Of a stretch of 64,000 nucleotides of DNA, positions 34,867 to 42,845 are shown one piece after another. Numbering within the stretch: the stretch's first letter is position 1; each line of letters begins with the position of its first letter. The position numbers were made by a program, and so were the translations under genes. A model generated the notes under the pieces. The model saw only the letters and a list, made by a program, of their open reading frames with translations. It ran no database searches and was not told where the DNA came from. The DNA is from CAIQJJ01 sp049325275. Its GTDB lineage: Bacteria > Chloroflexota > Anaerolineae > Anaerolineales > UBA4823. Location of the stretch: contig JBMOLU010000050.1 of the NCBI GenBank assembly GCA_049325275.1, positions 62,001-126,000 on the forward strand, written 5' to 3'.

Positions 34867-35841
34867 ATGTCACCAAAATCTGCCGTAGCGCAAGCGCAGC
34901 CCAACATCGCCTTTATCAAATACTGGGGTGACTTCGACCCCTGCCTGCGCGTGCCGGTCAATTCATCGCTCTCGATGAACCTGGCCGGCCTGCACACACG
35001 GACCACCGTCACCTTCGAGGACGGCCTGGCGCAAGATCAACTCTCTCTCGAAGGCAACCCCGCACCCGAACCGGCCCGCCAACGCGTCGCCCTGATACTC
35101 GATAACGTGCGCCAACTGGCAGGGATTACCGCCTTCGCCCGAGTCGAGAGCGCCAATAACTTTCCTATGGGGGCGGGCATTGCTTCCTCGGCCTCGGCGT
35201 TTGCGGCGCTGGCGCTGGCCGCCACGGCCGCCGCCGGGATGAAGCTCGGTGAGAAGGACCTCTCGCGCCTGGCGCGCTGCGGATCGGGTTCGGCCAGCCG
35301 CTCGATTCCCGGCGGGTTCGTCGAATGGCAGGCGGGGACGTCGGACGAGGACAGCTACGCTTTTTCGATCGCTCCGCCCGAGCATTGGGCGCTTGCCGAC
35401 TGCGTGGCGATCGTCAGCCGGGGGCACAAACCGGTCGGTTCCAGTGAAGGGCATGCCCTGGCGACCAGCAGCCCGATCCAGGCGGCGCGTGTCGCCGACG
35501 CCCCCCGCCGCCTCGAGCTGTGCCGCCGCGCTATCCTGGCGCGCGATTTCGACGCCTTTGCCGACGTGGTCGAACTCGACAGCAACCTGATGCACGCCGT
35601 GATGCTCACCTCCACGCCGCCGCTGCTCTACTGGCAGGCGGCCACGCTGGCTGTGATGCACGCCGTGCAGGATTGGCACAGGCAGGGACTACCGGTCTGT
35701 TATACAATTGATGCAGGCCCCAATGTGCACGTGCTCTGCCCGGCCGAAGCAGCCCCCCGCGTGGCTGCACAGTTGGCCGAAATCCCGGGCGTCGAAAAAG
35801 CGCTTACCGCCACCCCCGGCGGCCCGGCGCGCCTGGTTTGA
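34867..35841 (+). CDS. Mevalonate-pathway decarboxylase (diphospho- or phosphomevalonate decarboxylase)
   Basis: This 324-residue GHMP-superfamily enzyme makes isopentenyl (di)phosphate by ATP-dependent decarboxylation. Visible features are QAQPNIAFIKYWGDFD (conserved Lys), the phosphate loop NNFPMGAGIASSASAFAALALA, SGSASRSIPGGFVEW and the catalytic Asp in CYTIDAGPNVHVLC. AGGAG lies 11 nt before ATG 34867; an earlier ATG at 34798 lies before the inverted repeat. Some Chloroflexota use a phosphomevalonate decarboxylase followed by isopentenyl phosphate kinase, and sequence alone does not settle which substrate is used here. No other mevalonate gene is in the window. Confidence 0.87.
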   Translation: MSPKSAVAQAQPNIAFIKYWGDFDPCLRVPVNSSLSMNLAGLHTRTTVTFEDGLAQDQLSLEGNPAPEPARQRVALILDNVRQLAGITAFARVESANNFPMGAGIASSASAFAALALAATAAAGMKLGEKDLSRLARCGSGSASRSIPGGFVEWQAGTSDEDSYAFSIAPPEHWALADCVAIVSRGHKPVGSSEGHALATSSPIQAARVADAPRRLELCRRAILARDFDAFADVVELDSNLMHAVMLTSTPPLLYWQAATLAVMHAVQDWHRQGLPVCYTIDAGPNVHVLCPAEAAPRVAAQLAEIPGVEKALTATPGGPARLV

Positions 35842-35856
35842 TTTGGAGGTTTGGCG

Positions 35857-36633
35857 ATGAAGGTGGTTGAAAGTAATTCTGGCCGGTTGGTTTTGCGCAG
35901 CAGCCCATCGGTGCTGATCGTTCTCGGTCTGCTTTTTGCCCTGCTGGACCTGCCGATCCTGTACTTCTTTGCCCGTTCGGTGACGATACACTGCGAACGC
36001 CTGGAACCGAAGCAGATTACCTGTACGCTGAACGAAAAACTTTTCGACGCCATCCCCGTGCGGCAGCGGACGATCGAAAACGTCCAAGGCGCAGAAGTCG
36101 AAACGTACAGCGACAGCGACGGCGACACGTATAAAGTCGTCCTCCTGACTACCGGTGGGCGTATACCCTTGACGCCGTATTCCTCTTCCGGTTACGACGA
36201 CAAAGCTGCGGTTGTGGCGCAGGTCAACCAGTTTGTCGGCGCCGGCCGGCAGGACGTGCTCGATATTCAACAGCCGGTGACGTGGTGGCTCCTGCTGATG
36301 TTGCTGATCTTTGGCGGCGTCGGGGTGTCGATGCTCCTGTTTGCAAAAACGGTGCAGGTGGAAATGGACCGCTCGCAAGGGGTGCTGCGCATTCGCAAGA
36401 CCGGCCTGCTGGGCAGCCGCACCAACGAGTTTCTGCTGCGCGAGGTCGAAGACATTTCCCTCGAATCGATGGATGACAACGACGGCGGCACAACCTACCG
36501 CATCAGGTTTCGGATGCATACCGGCGAAGAAATCCCCCTCACCAGCTTTTATTCTTCGAGCGTCAAAGACAAACAGCGCGCCATCGACATGATGAAGGAA
36601 TTTCTCTCCCCGTATAGAAGTACCGTCTTGTGA
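35857..36633 (+). CDS. Two-helix membrane protein of unknown function, paralogue 1
   Basis: This 258-residue protein has one hydrophobic segment near the N-terminus (SVLIVLGLLFALLDLPILYFFA) and one near the middle (WWLLLMLLIFGGVGVSMLLFA). Each is followed by a PH-like beta-rich domain (LRIRKTGLLGSRTNEFLLREVEDISLES; RIRFRMHTGEEIPLTSFYSSSVKDKQRAIDMMKEFL). The same plan occurs in the next gene. I do not recognise a named family. The ATG at 35857 is preferred over TTG 35851 given TTTGGAGG upstream. Confidence 0.8.
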   Translation: MKVVESNSGRLVLRSSPSVLIVLGLLFALLDLPILYFFARSVTIHCERLEPKQITCTLNEKLFDAIPVRQRTIENVQGAEVETYSDSDGDTYKVVLLTTGGRIPLTPYSSSGYDDKAAVVAQVNQFVGAGRQDVLDIQQPVTWWLLLMLLIFGGVGVSMLLFAKTVQVEMDRSQGVLRIRKTGLLGSRTNEFLLREVEDISLESMDDNDGGTTYRIRFRMHTGEEIPLTSFYSSSVKDKQRAIDMMKEFLSPYRSTVL

Positions 36634-36648
36634 CCGGAGGCTTTATCC

Positions 36649-37455
36649 ATGAAAGTCATCGAAAAGAATACCGATCGGTTGGTTTTGCGCAGCAACCCTT
36701 ACGGGCAGATCGCCTTCGGCCTGATCTTCGTCCTGGCCGCTTTTGCCTTTGCCTATTTTCTGGGGCGTTCGGTCGCGATTCGCTGCCAGCGTGCCGGCGC
36801 AGCCATCGACTGCCAGTTGGATGAAAAGCTCCTGGGCGTCACCTCGGTGAGGCAGCGCACCATCGGCGGCATCCAGCGCGCCGAAATCGACGAGCACCAC
36901 AGCAGCGACGGCGGTTACACTTACCAGGTGATTCTGGTGACCGGCAGCGGGCGCGTGCCGCTGATGGGGTATTCCTCGTCGGGTTACGGCGAGAAAGAAG
37001 AGACTGCCAGGCAGATCAACGATTTCATCCAGGGCGGCCGGCAGGATGTGCTGGAATTTGACGTGCCCGTCAACTGGATCGTGCTGGTTTTCCTGTTCGT
37101 TTTTGGGGGCGTTGGCCTTGCCATGATCGTGCTGGCAAAAACGGTACAGATCGAGATGCTCCGCACGGAGGGTGTCCTGCGCATTCACAAGGACGGCCTC
37201 TTTGGCGGCAGCCAGCAGGAATACCTGCTGCGCGAAATTCAGGATGTTGTCTTGCAATCCCATGTTAGCCGTAGCAGGCGTAGCCGGCGTTCGGGAAGGA
37301 CCTACCGGATCGCCTTTCTGACGACATCGGATGAAGAAGTTCCATTGAGCAGCGTGTACACCTCGGGCATTGGCGACAAACAACGCGCCGTGGATGCCAT
37401 GAAAGAATTCCTCGCCCCTTACAGCGGGCGACGAAACAACAACCCCTATTCATGA
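36649..37455 (+). CDS. Two-helix membrane protein of unknown function, paralogue 2
   Basis: This 268-residue protein shares its whole layout with the preceding gene: start NTDRLVLRSNPYGQIAFGLIF, SVRQRTIGGIQRAEI, VPLMGYSSSGYG, a second membrane segment (WIVLVFLFVFGGVGLAMIVLAKTVQIEM), and IGDKQRAVDAMKEFLAPY at the end. The two therefore arose by tandem duplication. It ends in a 4-bp ATGA overlap with the phosphoesterase gene. Function unknown; a paired membrane complex is possible. Confidence 0.8.
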   Translation: MKVIEKNTDRLVLRSNPYGQIAFGLIFVLAAFAFAYFLGRSVAIRCQRAGAAIDCQLDEKLLGVTSVRQRTIGGIQRAEIDEHHSSDGGYTYQVILVTGSGRVPLMGYSSSGYGEKEETARQINDFIQGGRQDVLEFDVPVNWIVLVFLFVFGGVGLAMIVLAKTVQIEMLRTEGVLRIHKDGLFGGSQQEYLLREIQDVVLQSHVSRSRRSRRSGRTYRIAFLTTSDEEVPLSSVYTSGIGDKQRAVDAMKEFLAPYSGRRNNNPYS

Positions 37456-38324
37456 AAATCGCCGTTCTTTCCGACATTCACGCCAACTGGATCGCCCTGC
37501 AAGCCGTTGCCGCCGACATCGCCCGTTGGGGCGCCGACCGGGTGATCGTCGCCGGCGATACGATCAATCGCGGCCCGCGCCCGCTGGAATGCTGGCAGTT
37601 CGTTCAGGAGATGCGCCGTGCCCACGGTTGGCATGTCTTGCTGGGGAATCACGAAGAATACATTCTCGAGCAGGCCCGGCCCGGTGCGCCCCGCCGTGGC
37701 CCGTGGGCTGAAGTCCACCAGGCCTCTTACTGGACCTACTGCCAGGTTGCCGCGCACATCTCCGCCATCCAGGCCCTGCCCTTTGACTTGCAGCTCGCCG
37801 ACCCGGCTGGCCGAGCCATTCGCTGCACCCATGCTTCGCTATGCGGCACGCGCGACGGTATCTATCACATTACCACCGATGATGAACTGGAAACCAAGAT
37901 CGGTCTCACAGGTTGCCCGAACGGTGCCCGCAGCGAGACGGCCGTCCCCCCGGGGCTTTTTCTGGTGGGTCACACCCACATCCCATTGGTCCGCCGCCTG
38001 AACGGTACGCTGGTCGTCAACGCCGGATCGGCCGGCATACCCTTCGACGGCGACACCCGTCCGAGTTACGCCCGCCTTACCTGGGACTGCGATCGCTGGC
38101 AGGCGGAAATTGCCCGCGTGCCGTACGATCTTGCTGCCGCCGAGCGCGACTTTACCGACAGCGGTTACCTGGCAGAAGCCGGACCGCTGATTCCCCTGGT
38201 AGTGATCGAGTTGCAGCAGGCGCGCCCGCAGCTGGGCAGTTGGGTGGACCGCTTTCAGAAGATGGCCCTTGCCGGAGAGATTTCGGTGGCGAACTCAGTG
38301 CGGCAGTTTTTGAATATCGGTTAA
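37452..38324 (+). CDS. Calcineurin-like metallophosphoesterase
   Basis: This 290-residue protein has the five metallophosphoesterase motifs: SDIHANWIAL (D-x-H), VAGDTINRGPRP (GD-x-x-x-R-G), LLGNHEEYIL (GNHE), a His in the middle (CTHASL) and VGHTHIPLVR (GH-x-H) followed by VNAGSAGIPFDGD. This matches the YfcE/PrpE-like group acting on phosphodiesters or bis-nucleoside polyphosphates. It overlaps the membrane protein gene by 4 bp. Substrate not determinable. Confidence 0.9.
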   Translation: MKIAVLSDIHANWIALQAVAADIARWGADRVIVAGDTINRGPRPLECWQFVQEMRRAHGWHVLLGNHEEYILEQARPGAPRRGPWAEVHQASYWTYCQVAAHISAIQALPFDLQLADPAGRAIRCTHASLCGTRDGIYHITTDDELETKIGLTGCPNGARSETAVPPGLFLVGHTHIPLVRRLNGTLVVNAGSAGIPFDGDTRPSYARLTWDCDRWQAEIARVPYDLAAAERDFTDSGYLAEAGPLIPLVVIELQQARPQLGSWVDRFQKMALAGEISVANSVRQFLNIG

Positions 38325-38349
38325 AATATCTCCGCATTGAGGAGATTGA

Positions 38350-38736
38350 ATGAAAGTCGCCGAAATTATCCAAATTGTCAACGGTACCTTATGTAACCCT
38401 GGTGTGCGTACAGATTTTGAAGTTCAGGGGGCCTTTGGGGCCGACCTGATGAGTGACGTGCTTGCAGCCACCCAACCCGATGCTGTCTTGTTGACCGGCT
38501 TGTGTAATCCGCAGGTAGTGCGTACGGCCCAGATGGCCGACGTGCGCGCTATCGTTTTCGTGCGTGGCAAGCAGCCCGCGCCCGAGACGGTGCGCATCGC
38601 CACGGAAGAAGGCATCCCATTGATCAGCAGCCAGTATGGCATGTTCGAACTGTGCGGCCGCCTGCACGTGGCCGGCCTGCCCAGCCTGGAGCGCAATATC
38701 CGCGCCGATTGTGACTGCGAAGACGAATCTGCGTAA
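38350..38736 (+). CDS. DRTGG-domain protein, first copy
   Basis: This 128-residue protein consists of a DRTGG-like domain: VAEIIQIVNGTLCNPG, GAFGADLMSDVLAATQPDAVLLTGLCNPQVVRTAQM, and GIPLISSQYGMFELCGRLHVAGL. It has a C-terminal DCDCEDE tail. Such small DRTGG proteins commonly accompany NuoE/NuoF-type hydrogenase genes in anaerobes, where their role is unknown. GAGGAGATTGA precedes the ATG. It begins a tight run with the CBS/HATPase, second DRTGG and PHP genes. Confidence 0.82.
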   Translation: MKVAEIIQIVNGTLCNPGVRTDFEVQGAFGADLMSDVLAATQPDAVLLTGLCNPQVVRTAQMADVRAIVFVRGKQPAPETVRIATEEGIPLISSQYGMFELCGRLHVAGLPSLERNIRADCDCEDESA

Positions 38737-38750
38737 GAAACAGAGACGGT

Positions 38751-39758
38751 ATGCCCGGTACCCCTCCTCCTCTCGATACCGAACTGCGTTCCCTCAGCGA
38801 TCAAAACGCCAAAGGCATTACCCGTGTCGAAGAGCTGGCCTATGACCTGAAGATCGGCCAGGTGATGACACGTGACATCTTCACCGTGGCTCCCGACATG
38901 CGCATGGTCGATGTGGTCGACATTTTCCGCCAGCACCGCATTTCCGGTGCACCGGTTTTGGACGAGCACGGCGAACTGGTCGGCATCATCAGCATGGAGG
39001 CCATCATCCGGGCGCTGCTCGATTTCGAGCAGTACGCCTACGTCGAAAAGTACATGTCGCCGATCGTCATCACCGTGCAGGAAAACGAGGCCGTTGTCGT
39101 GGCGCTCGAACGCTTCACGAAGTCGAAGGTGGGGCGTTTGCCGGTGGTCGATGTCAACGGGCGCGTGGTTGGTATGTTGACCAAGGGGGATATTACCCGT
39201 GGCGTTCTCAGTAACTTACAGAATGATATTCAGCAAGAAGAGCTGCGCCGCTATCGTGCCAGCCATCTTTTCGAGGACATCATCTCCGATCGGACCAGCC
39301 TGGTTCTGCGTTATGACATCCGCCAGGGAGATTTTATCCACGGCGGCAACGCCTCCTCGAAAATCAAACGCGCCCTCATTCGCCTGGGCGCCAACCCGCA
39401 ACTGGCGCGGCGCTGCGGCATTGCCATTTACGAAGCCGAGATGAACCTGATCATCCACACCACCAACGGCGGCATCTTACGCGTGCAGATCGAACCCTAC
39501 CGCATCCTGATCCGCACCACCGACGACGGCCCCGGTATTCCCGACGTGCAGGCCGCACTACGCCCCGGTTTTTCGACCGCATCCGAGGCTGTGCGTGAGA
39601 TGGGCTTTGGCGCCGGGATGGGCCTGCCGAATATGCGCCGCTGCGTCGACCGCCTGACGATTGATCCAACACCTACCGGCGGCACGCGCCTGGAAATGGA
39701 AATTTTCCTGCAAGATGCCGAGAGCTTCCAAAAGGGAAAATCTAGTGAAAAAGGATAA
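38751..39758 (+). CDS. CBS-pair plus HATPase (anti-sigma-like kinase) protein
   Basis: This is a 335-residue cytoplasmic regulator. Two CBS domains lie in the first half (KIGQVMTRDIFTVAPDMRMVDVVDIF; YVEKYMSPIVITVQENEAVVVALERF). A GHKL ATPase domain of the RsbW type fills the second half (CGIAIYEAEMNLIIHTTNGG; TTDDGPGIPDVQAAL; MGFGAGMGLPNMRRCVDRL). There is no HisKA domain. CBS pairs sense adenine nucleotides, so it could link energy charge to control of the hydrogenase genes. The gene lies between the two DRTGG genes with gaps of 14 and 6 bp. Confidence 0.87.
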   Translation: MPGTPPPLDTELRSLSDQNAKGITRVEELAYDLKIGQVMTRDIFTVAPDMRMVDVVDIFRQHRISGAPVLDEHGELVGIISMEAIIRALLDFEQYAYVEKYMSPIVITVQENEAVVVALERFTKSKVGRLPVVDVNGRVVGMLTKGDITRGVLSNLQNDIQQEELRRYRASHLFEDIISDRTSLVLRYDIRQGDFIHGGNASSKIKRALIRLGANPQLARRCGIAIYEAEMNLIIHTTNGGILRVQIEPYRILIRTTDDGPGIPDVQAALRPGFSTASEAVREMGFGAGMGLPNMRRCVDRLTIDPTPTGGTRLEMEIFLQDAESFQKGKSSEKG

Positions 39759-39764
39759 AACCTT

Positions 39765-40109
39765 ATGACCTTGCAAGAGATCATCGACCGCCTCAACCTG
39801 AAAATCCTGACCACCCCGAAAAACTTTCACGCCATTACGCCCTCCAGCGGCTACGCCTCCGATTTGCTGAGCTGCGTCATGGCGGGGGCGCAGAGTGATG
39901 GCCTTTGGGTGACCTTGCAAGCTCACATGAACATCGTTGCGGTCGCCGCTCTGCTCGAATCGAGCGCCATCATTGTCACCGAGGGCGCGCAACCCGAGCC
40001 GGAAGTGATCGAAAAGGCCAACGAGCAAGAAGTGACCCTGCTTTCAACCGATATGCCCACCTTCGAAGTGGTTGGAAAGCTGTGGGAGATGGGCTTGAGA
40101 CAGGGCTGA
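39765..40109 (+). CDS. DRTGG-domain protein, second copy
   Basis: A 114-residue DRTGG-like domain: TLQEIIDRLNLKILTTP, GYASDLLSCVMAGAQSDGLWVTLQAHMNIVAVAALLESSAIIVTEG, LLSTDMPTFEVVGKLWEMG. It is related to the first copy but diverged and lacks the Cys-rich tail. The two domains could heterodimerise. It is spaced 6 bp from the CBS-HATPase gene. Confidence 0.82.
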   Translation: MTLQEIIDRLNLKILTTPKNFHAITPSSGYASDLLSCVMAGAQSDGLWVTLQAHMNIVAVAALLESSAIIVTEGAQPEPEVIEKANEQEVTLLSTDMPTFEVVGKLWEMGLRQG

Positions 40110-40182
40110 CGTTGGCAGGTGGTGGGGTTGCAGGGGAAATGCTTCCCTGTGAATTTGCAGCCCCGCCTGTCACACCTGGGAC

Positions 40183-40938
40183 ATGAGATTATTTCGCGCC
40201 GAACTACACGTCCACACCGTCCTTTCCCCTTGTGCGGAAGTGGAGATGATCCCGCCGCTCATCGTGCAGGAGGCCATCGACCGCGAAATCGACCTGATCG
40301 CCATTACCGATCACAATGCCACCGCCAATATCGCTGCCGTACAGCAGGCTGCCCGTGATACCGGCCTGGCCGTTTTGCCCGGCATGGAAGTCCAAACGGT
40401 CGAAGAAGTACACGTCTTGTGCCTGTTCGATACCCTCGGGCAGGCGGAAGCCTGGCAGGCAGAGGTCGACCGGAATCTGCCGCTGCTCGAAAACAATATC
40501 GAACTGTTTGGCGAACAGTTTGTGGTGGACCATGAAGGAGAATTTATCCGCCGCGAGCCTCGGCTGTTGCTCACCTCTGCGGCGCTTTCGATTGATGATG
40601 TCTATGAAAAAGTAGCTACCCTGGGGGGGCTGGCCATCCCCGCCCACGTCGATCGGAAGGCCTTTGGTTTGTTTGCCAACCTGGGCCTGATCAGCCCATC
40701 GTGGCCGGTTGCTGCCCTGGAGATTTCGCGCCATCTGTCCCTGGGTCAGGCCGTACAGCATTACCGCCAGTTGCAGGGCTACCCGTTGATCCGCAGCGGT
40801 GATGTCCACCGCCTGGAAGAGTTCTTGGGGGCCAACCAGTTTATTATCGAGACGCCAACCATTGCCGAGATTCGTAAGGCACTGGCCGGGCAGGATGGCC
40901 GTGTTTTTGCCGTGACGGACAACGTGCATCCAGGATGA
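40183..40938 (+). CDS. PHP-domain phosphoesterase-like protein
   Basis: This is a 251-residue PHP-fold protein. The metal-binding motif 1 is ELHVHTVLSPC and motif 2 is AITDHNATAN. VLPGMEVQT, PAHVDRKAFG and SGDVHRLEE complete the set of His/Asp/Glu ligands. PHP proteins hydrolyse phosphoesters; the substrate is unknown. It is typically found with DRTGG and CBS-HATPase genes next to HydABC-type hydrogenases. It closes the regulatory module before the Rex-like site. Confidence 0.85.
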   Translation: MRLFRAELHVHTVLSPCAEVEMIPPLIVQEAIDREIDLIAITDHNATANIAAVQQAARDTGLAVLPGMEVQTVEEVHVLCLFDTLGQAEAWQAEVDRNLPLLENNIELFGEQFVVDHEGEFIRREPRLLLTSAALSIDDVYEKVATLGGLAIPAHVDRKAFGLFANLGLISPSWPVAALEISRHLSLGQAVQHYRQLQGYPLIRSGDVHRLEEFLGANQFIIETPTIAEIRKALAGQDGRVFAVTDNVHPG

Positions 40939-41147
40939 GTCTCTTCAACCTTTCGAGAGAAGCACAAAACTGAGCCGTGCTTTTCCACTTGCCCGCTGCT
41001 TGTATTGGCGCGAGAATTTGTAAACCTATTTATGTACGAGAGTGTACGGCATAACTGTGTATTGACAAATCTGGTGGTTAGCTGACAACCCTCCTCTGAT
41101 CACATGACATTTGTCCCCTGCCAGATTTAACCCGAATCGGTTAAACT

Positions 41148-41165
41148 TTGTGCGATATTTCACAA
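41148..41165. promoter_or_regulatory. Rex-like redox operator upstream of the hydrogenase cluster
   Basis: TTGTGCGATATTTCACAA at 41148-41165 closely matches the Rex consensus TTGTGAANNNNTTCACAA, differing only in the two bases after TTGTG. The symmetry extends to ACTTTGTG/CACAAAGT (41145-41168). It lies 47 bp before the NuoE start codon. Rex represses when NADH/NAD is low, so this would switch hydrogenase expression by redox state. Confidence 0.65.
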
Positions 41166-41211
41166 AGTGGATGATTGCTATCCTATATATCAGCGTTACT
41201 GGAGTCTGTAC

Positions 41212-41724
41212 ATGAGCAATTCGACCAAAGCCATTCCCACCAACGATCCCGTATCGATCCCTGAGCAGCGCGCTGTCATGGATGAAATCATTGCCGAGCA
41301 CTGTGATCGCCCGGGTGCTTTAATGGTGATTTTGAACGAGATACAGAGCAAGATTGGTTTCGTCTCTGAGCCGATGCAGGCGTATGTTGCCAGGAAGCTG
41401 CACGTGCCGATGGCCTCCGTGCACGGCGTTGTGACCTTCTATTCCTTTTTTACCACGCAGCCGCGCGGCAAGCACACCGTCAAGTTCTGCATGGGGACGG
41501 CCTGCTATGTCGGTGGTACGCCCCAGTTGATCGAAAAGGCCAAGCAGTTGTTGAACGTCGACATTGGCCAGACCACGCCCGACGGCAATATCACCCTTGA
41601 GGTGTGCCGCTGCGTTGGTGCGTGTAGTCAGGCTCCGGTGATCGTAGCCGATGAAGACATGCACGGGCGCATCCGCCCCAACAAGCTGCCGCAGGTCTTA
41701 CGCAAATACCAGGAAACCGCTTGA
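41212..41724 (+). CDS. NuoE/HydC-like [2Fe-2S] thioredoxin-fold subunit
   Basis: This 170-residue electron-transfer subunit resembles the 24-kDa subunit of complex I and HydC. An N-terminal helical domain (ALMVILNEIQSKIGFVSEPMQAYVARKLHVP, VVTFYSFFTTQPRG) precedes a thioredoxin-like domain. The four [2Fe-2S] Cys are in KFCMGTACYVGG and EVCRCVGACSQAP. ATG 41212 has GGAG 7 nt upstream. It is the first structural gene after the Rex-like site and overlaps the next gene by 4 bp. Confidence 0.93.
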   Translation: MSNSTKAIPTNDPVSIPEQRAVMDEIIAEHCDRPGALMVILNEIQSKIGFVSEPMQAYVARKLHVPMASVHGVVTFYSFFTTQPRGKHTVKFCMGTACYVGGTPQLIEKAKQLLNVDIGQTTPDGNITLEVCRCVGACSQAPVIVADEDMHGRIRPNKLPQVLRKYQETA

Positions 41725-42269
41725 ACGAACTGGCCTTGCATCTGCTCGACATTGCCGAGAACGGCGTGACCGCGCAGGCGAAAACAGTTCAGCTCGTGAT
41801 CGAAGAAGATACGCGCGGCGATCGCTTGAAACTGGCTGTGGTGGACGATGGGGTGGGCATGTCGCCCGAAAAGATCGCCAAACTGGCCGACCCTTTTGTC
41901 ACCAGCCGCACGACCCGTAAAGTGGGCCTGGGCATCCCGCTGCTGAAAGCAGCCGCTGAAGCCTGTAACGGCTCGCTGGTCGTTCATTCCACACCCGGCC
42001 AAGGGACCCGTATCACGGCAGATTTCCAACGCAGCCACATCGATCGCATGCCGCTCGGTGACATTCCCGGGACGGTACTTTCGCTGGTGGTGGGTTGGCC
42101 CGAAATTCACTGGGTCTTGCGCTACCGCCTGGATGACAAAGAGTTTCTCTTCGATGACGGGCCGATCAAAGAAGAATTGGGCGATCTCCCGCTCTGCGAA
42201 CCGGAAGTCCTCGCCTTTTTGCGCCAGACACTCGAAGAAGGCGTGGCCGCATTGAAAGCAAAATCGTAA
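41721..42269 (+). CDS. HATPase-domain protein of the Hyd cluster, TTG start
   Basis: This 182-residue protein has a GHKL ATPase fold (LALHLLDIAENGVTAQAKTVQL; VVDDGVGMSPEKIAKLADPFVTSRTTRKVGLGIPLLKAAAEACNG). A C-terminal extension of about 80 residues is of unknown function. No phospho-acceptor domain is present. It starts with TTG within TTGA overlapping the NuoE stop; CAGGAAACC is the likely ribosome-binding site. Similar ATPase proteins lie between hydC- and hydB-type genes in many anaerobes, where they are thought to be regulatory or assembly factors. Confidence 0.85.
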   Translation: MNELALHLLDIAENGVTAQAKTVQLVIEEDTRGDRLKLAVVDDGVGMSPEKIAKLADPFVTSRTTRKVGLGIPLLKAAAEACNGSLVVHSTPGQGTRITADFQRSHIDRMPLGDIPGTVLSLVVGWPEIHWVLRYRLDDKEFLFDDGPIKEELGDLPLCEPEVLAFLRQTLEEGVAALKAKS

Positions 42270-42292
42270 GCCATTCTGAAAGGAGCATCCTC

Positions 42293-42661
42293 ATGCCCGC
42301 AATCAAATCTCTCGAAGACCTGCGCCGCGTCAAACAAGAAGCGCTCGAAAAGCGCCAGGCCCGCACTACCAGCGGCCGTGCTCACGTGACGGTCGCCATG
42401 GGTACCTGCGGCATCGCTGCCGGGGCGCGTGAGACCATGAAAGCCATCCTGGAATACATCGAGTCCAACCAGGTCAGTGGTGTGGTCGTCACCCAAACCG
42501 GTTGCATCGGCAAATGCGATTACGAGCCGATTGTCGAAGTGACGGTTGGTGCCGATCCCAAGGTGACCTATGGCAAAATCAACGCCGATCGCGCCCGCCA
42601 GATTTTGCAGGAGCACGTCGTCGACGGCAAAGTGGTCAGCGAATGGGTCGTGCCTGCATAG
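42293..42661 (+). CDS. Small [2Fe-2S] ferredoxin-like (thioredoxin-fold) protein
   Basis: This 122-residue thioredoxin-like ferredoxin has Cys at MGTCGIAAGA and TQTGCIGKCDYEPIVEVTVG. These give three visible Cys and resemble the N-terminal domain of NuoF/HydB proteins. The family usually has four ligands, so the fourth ligand may be different or absent. AAAGGAG precedes the ATG. A long N-terminal helix (SLEDLRRVKQEALEKRQA) is typical of the HydD-like group. It probably hands electrons between NuoE and NuoF. Confidence 0.82.
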   Translation: MPAIKSLEDLRRVKQEALEKRQARTTSGRAHVTVAMGTCGIAAGARETMKAILEYIESNQVSGVVVTQTGCIGKCDYEPIVEVTVGADPKVTYGKINADRARQILQEHVVDGKVVSEWVVPA

Positions 42662-42845
42662 GGCTTTCCTATCGTTTATCGTGCTGCTTGCCTGTTCTGG
42701 TCCGCAAGACAAACTGATGGAGTGACATTTCCGCATTTCTTGATCACCCACTTGCCAACTGAATATCCTCGGCAAACTCACTTGAGTTTCATACCAACCT
42801 GCGTTCTGATCAAGCGCAGGCATCAACGACGGTGGAGTTAACCCA

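Noticed and set aside
41062..41067. TTGACA as a -35 box for the hydrogenase operon
   Set aside because: No acceptable -10 lies 16-18 bp downstream, and it is 80 bp upstream of the Rex-like site. The real promoter position remains undetermined.
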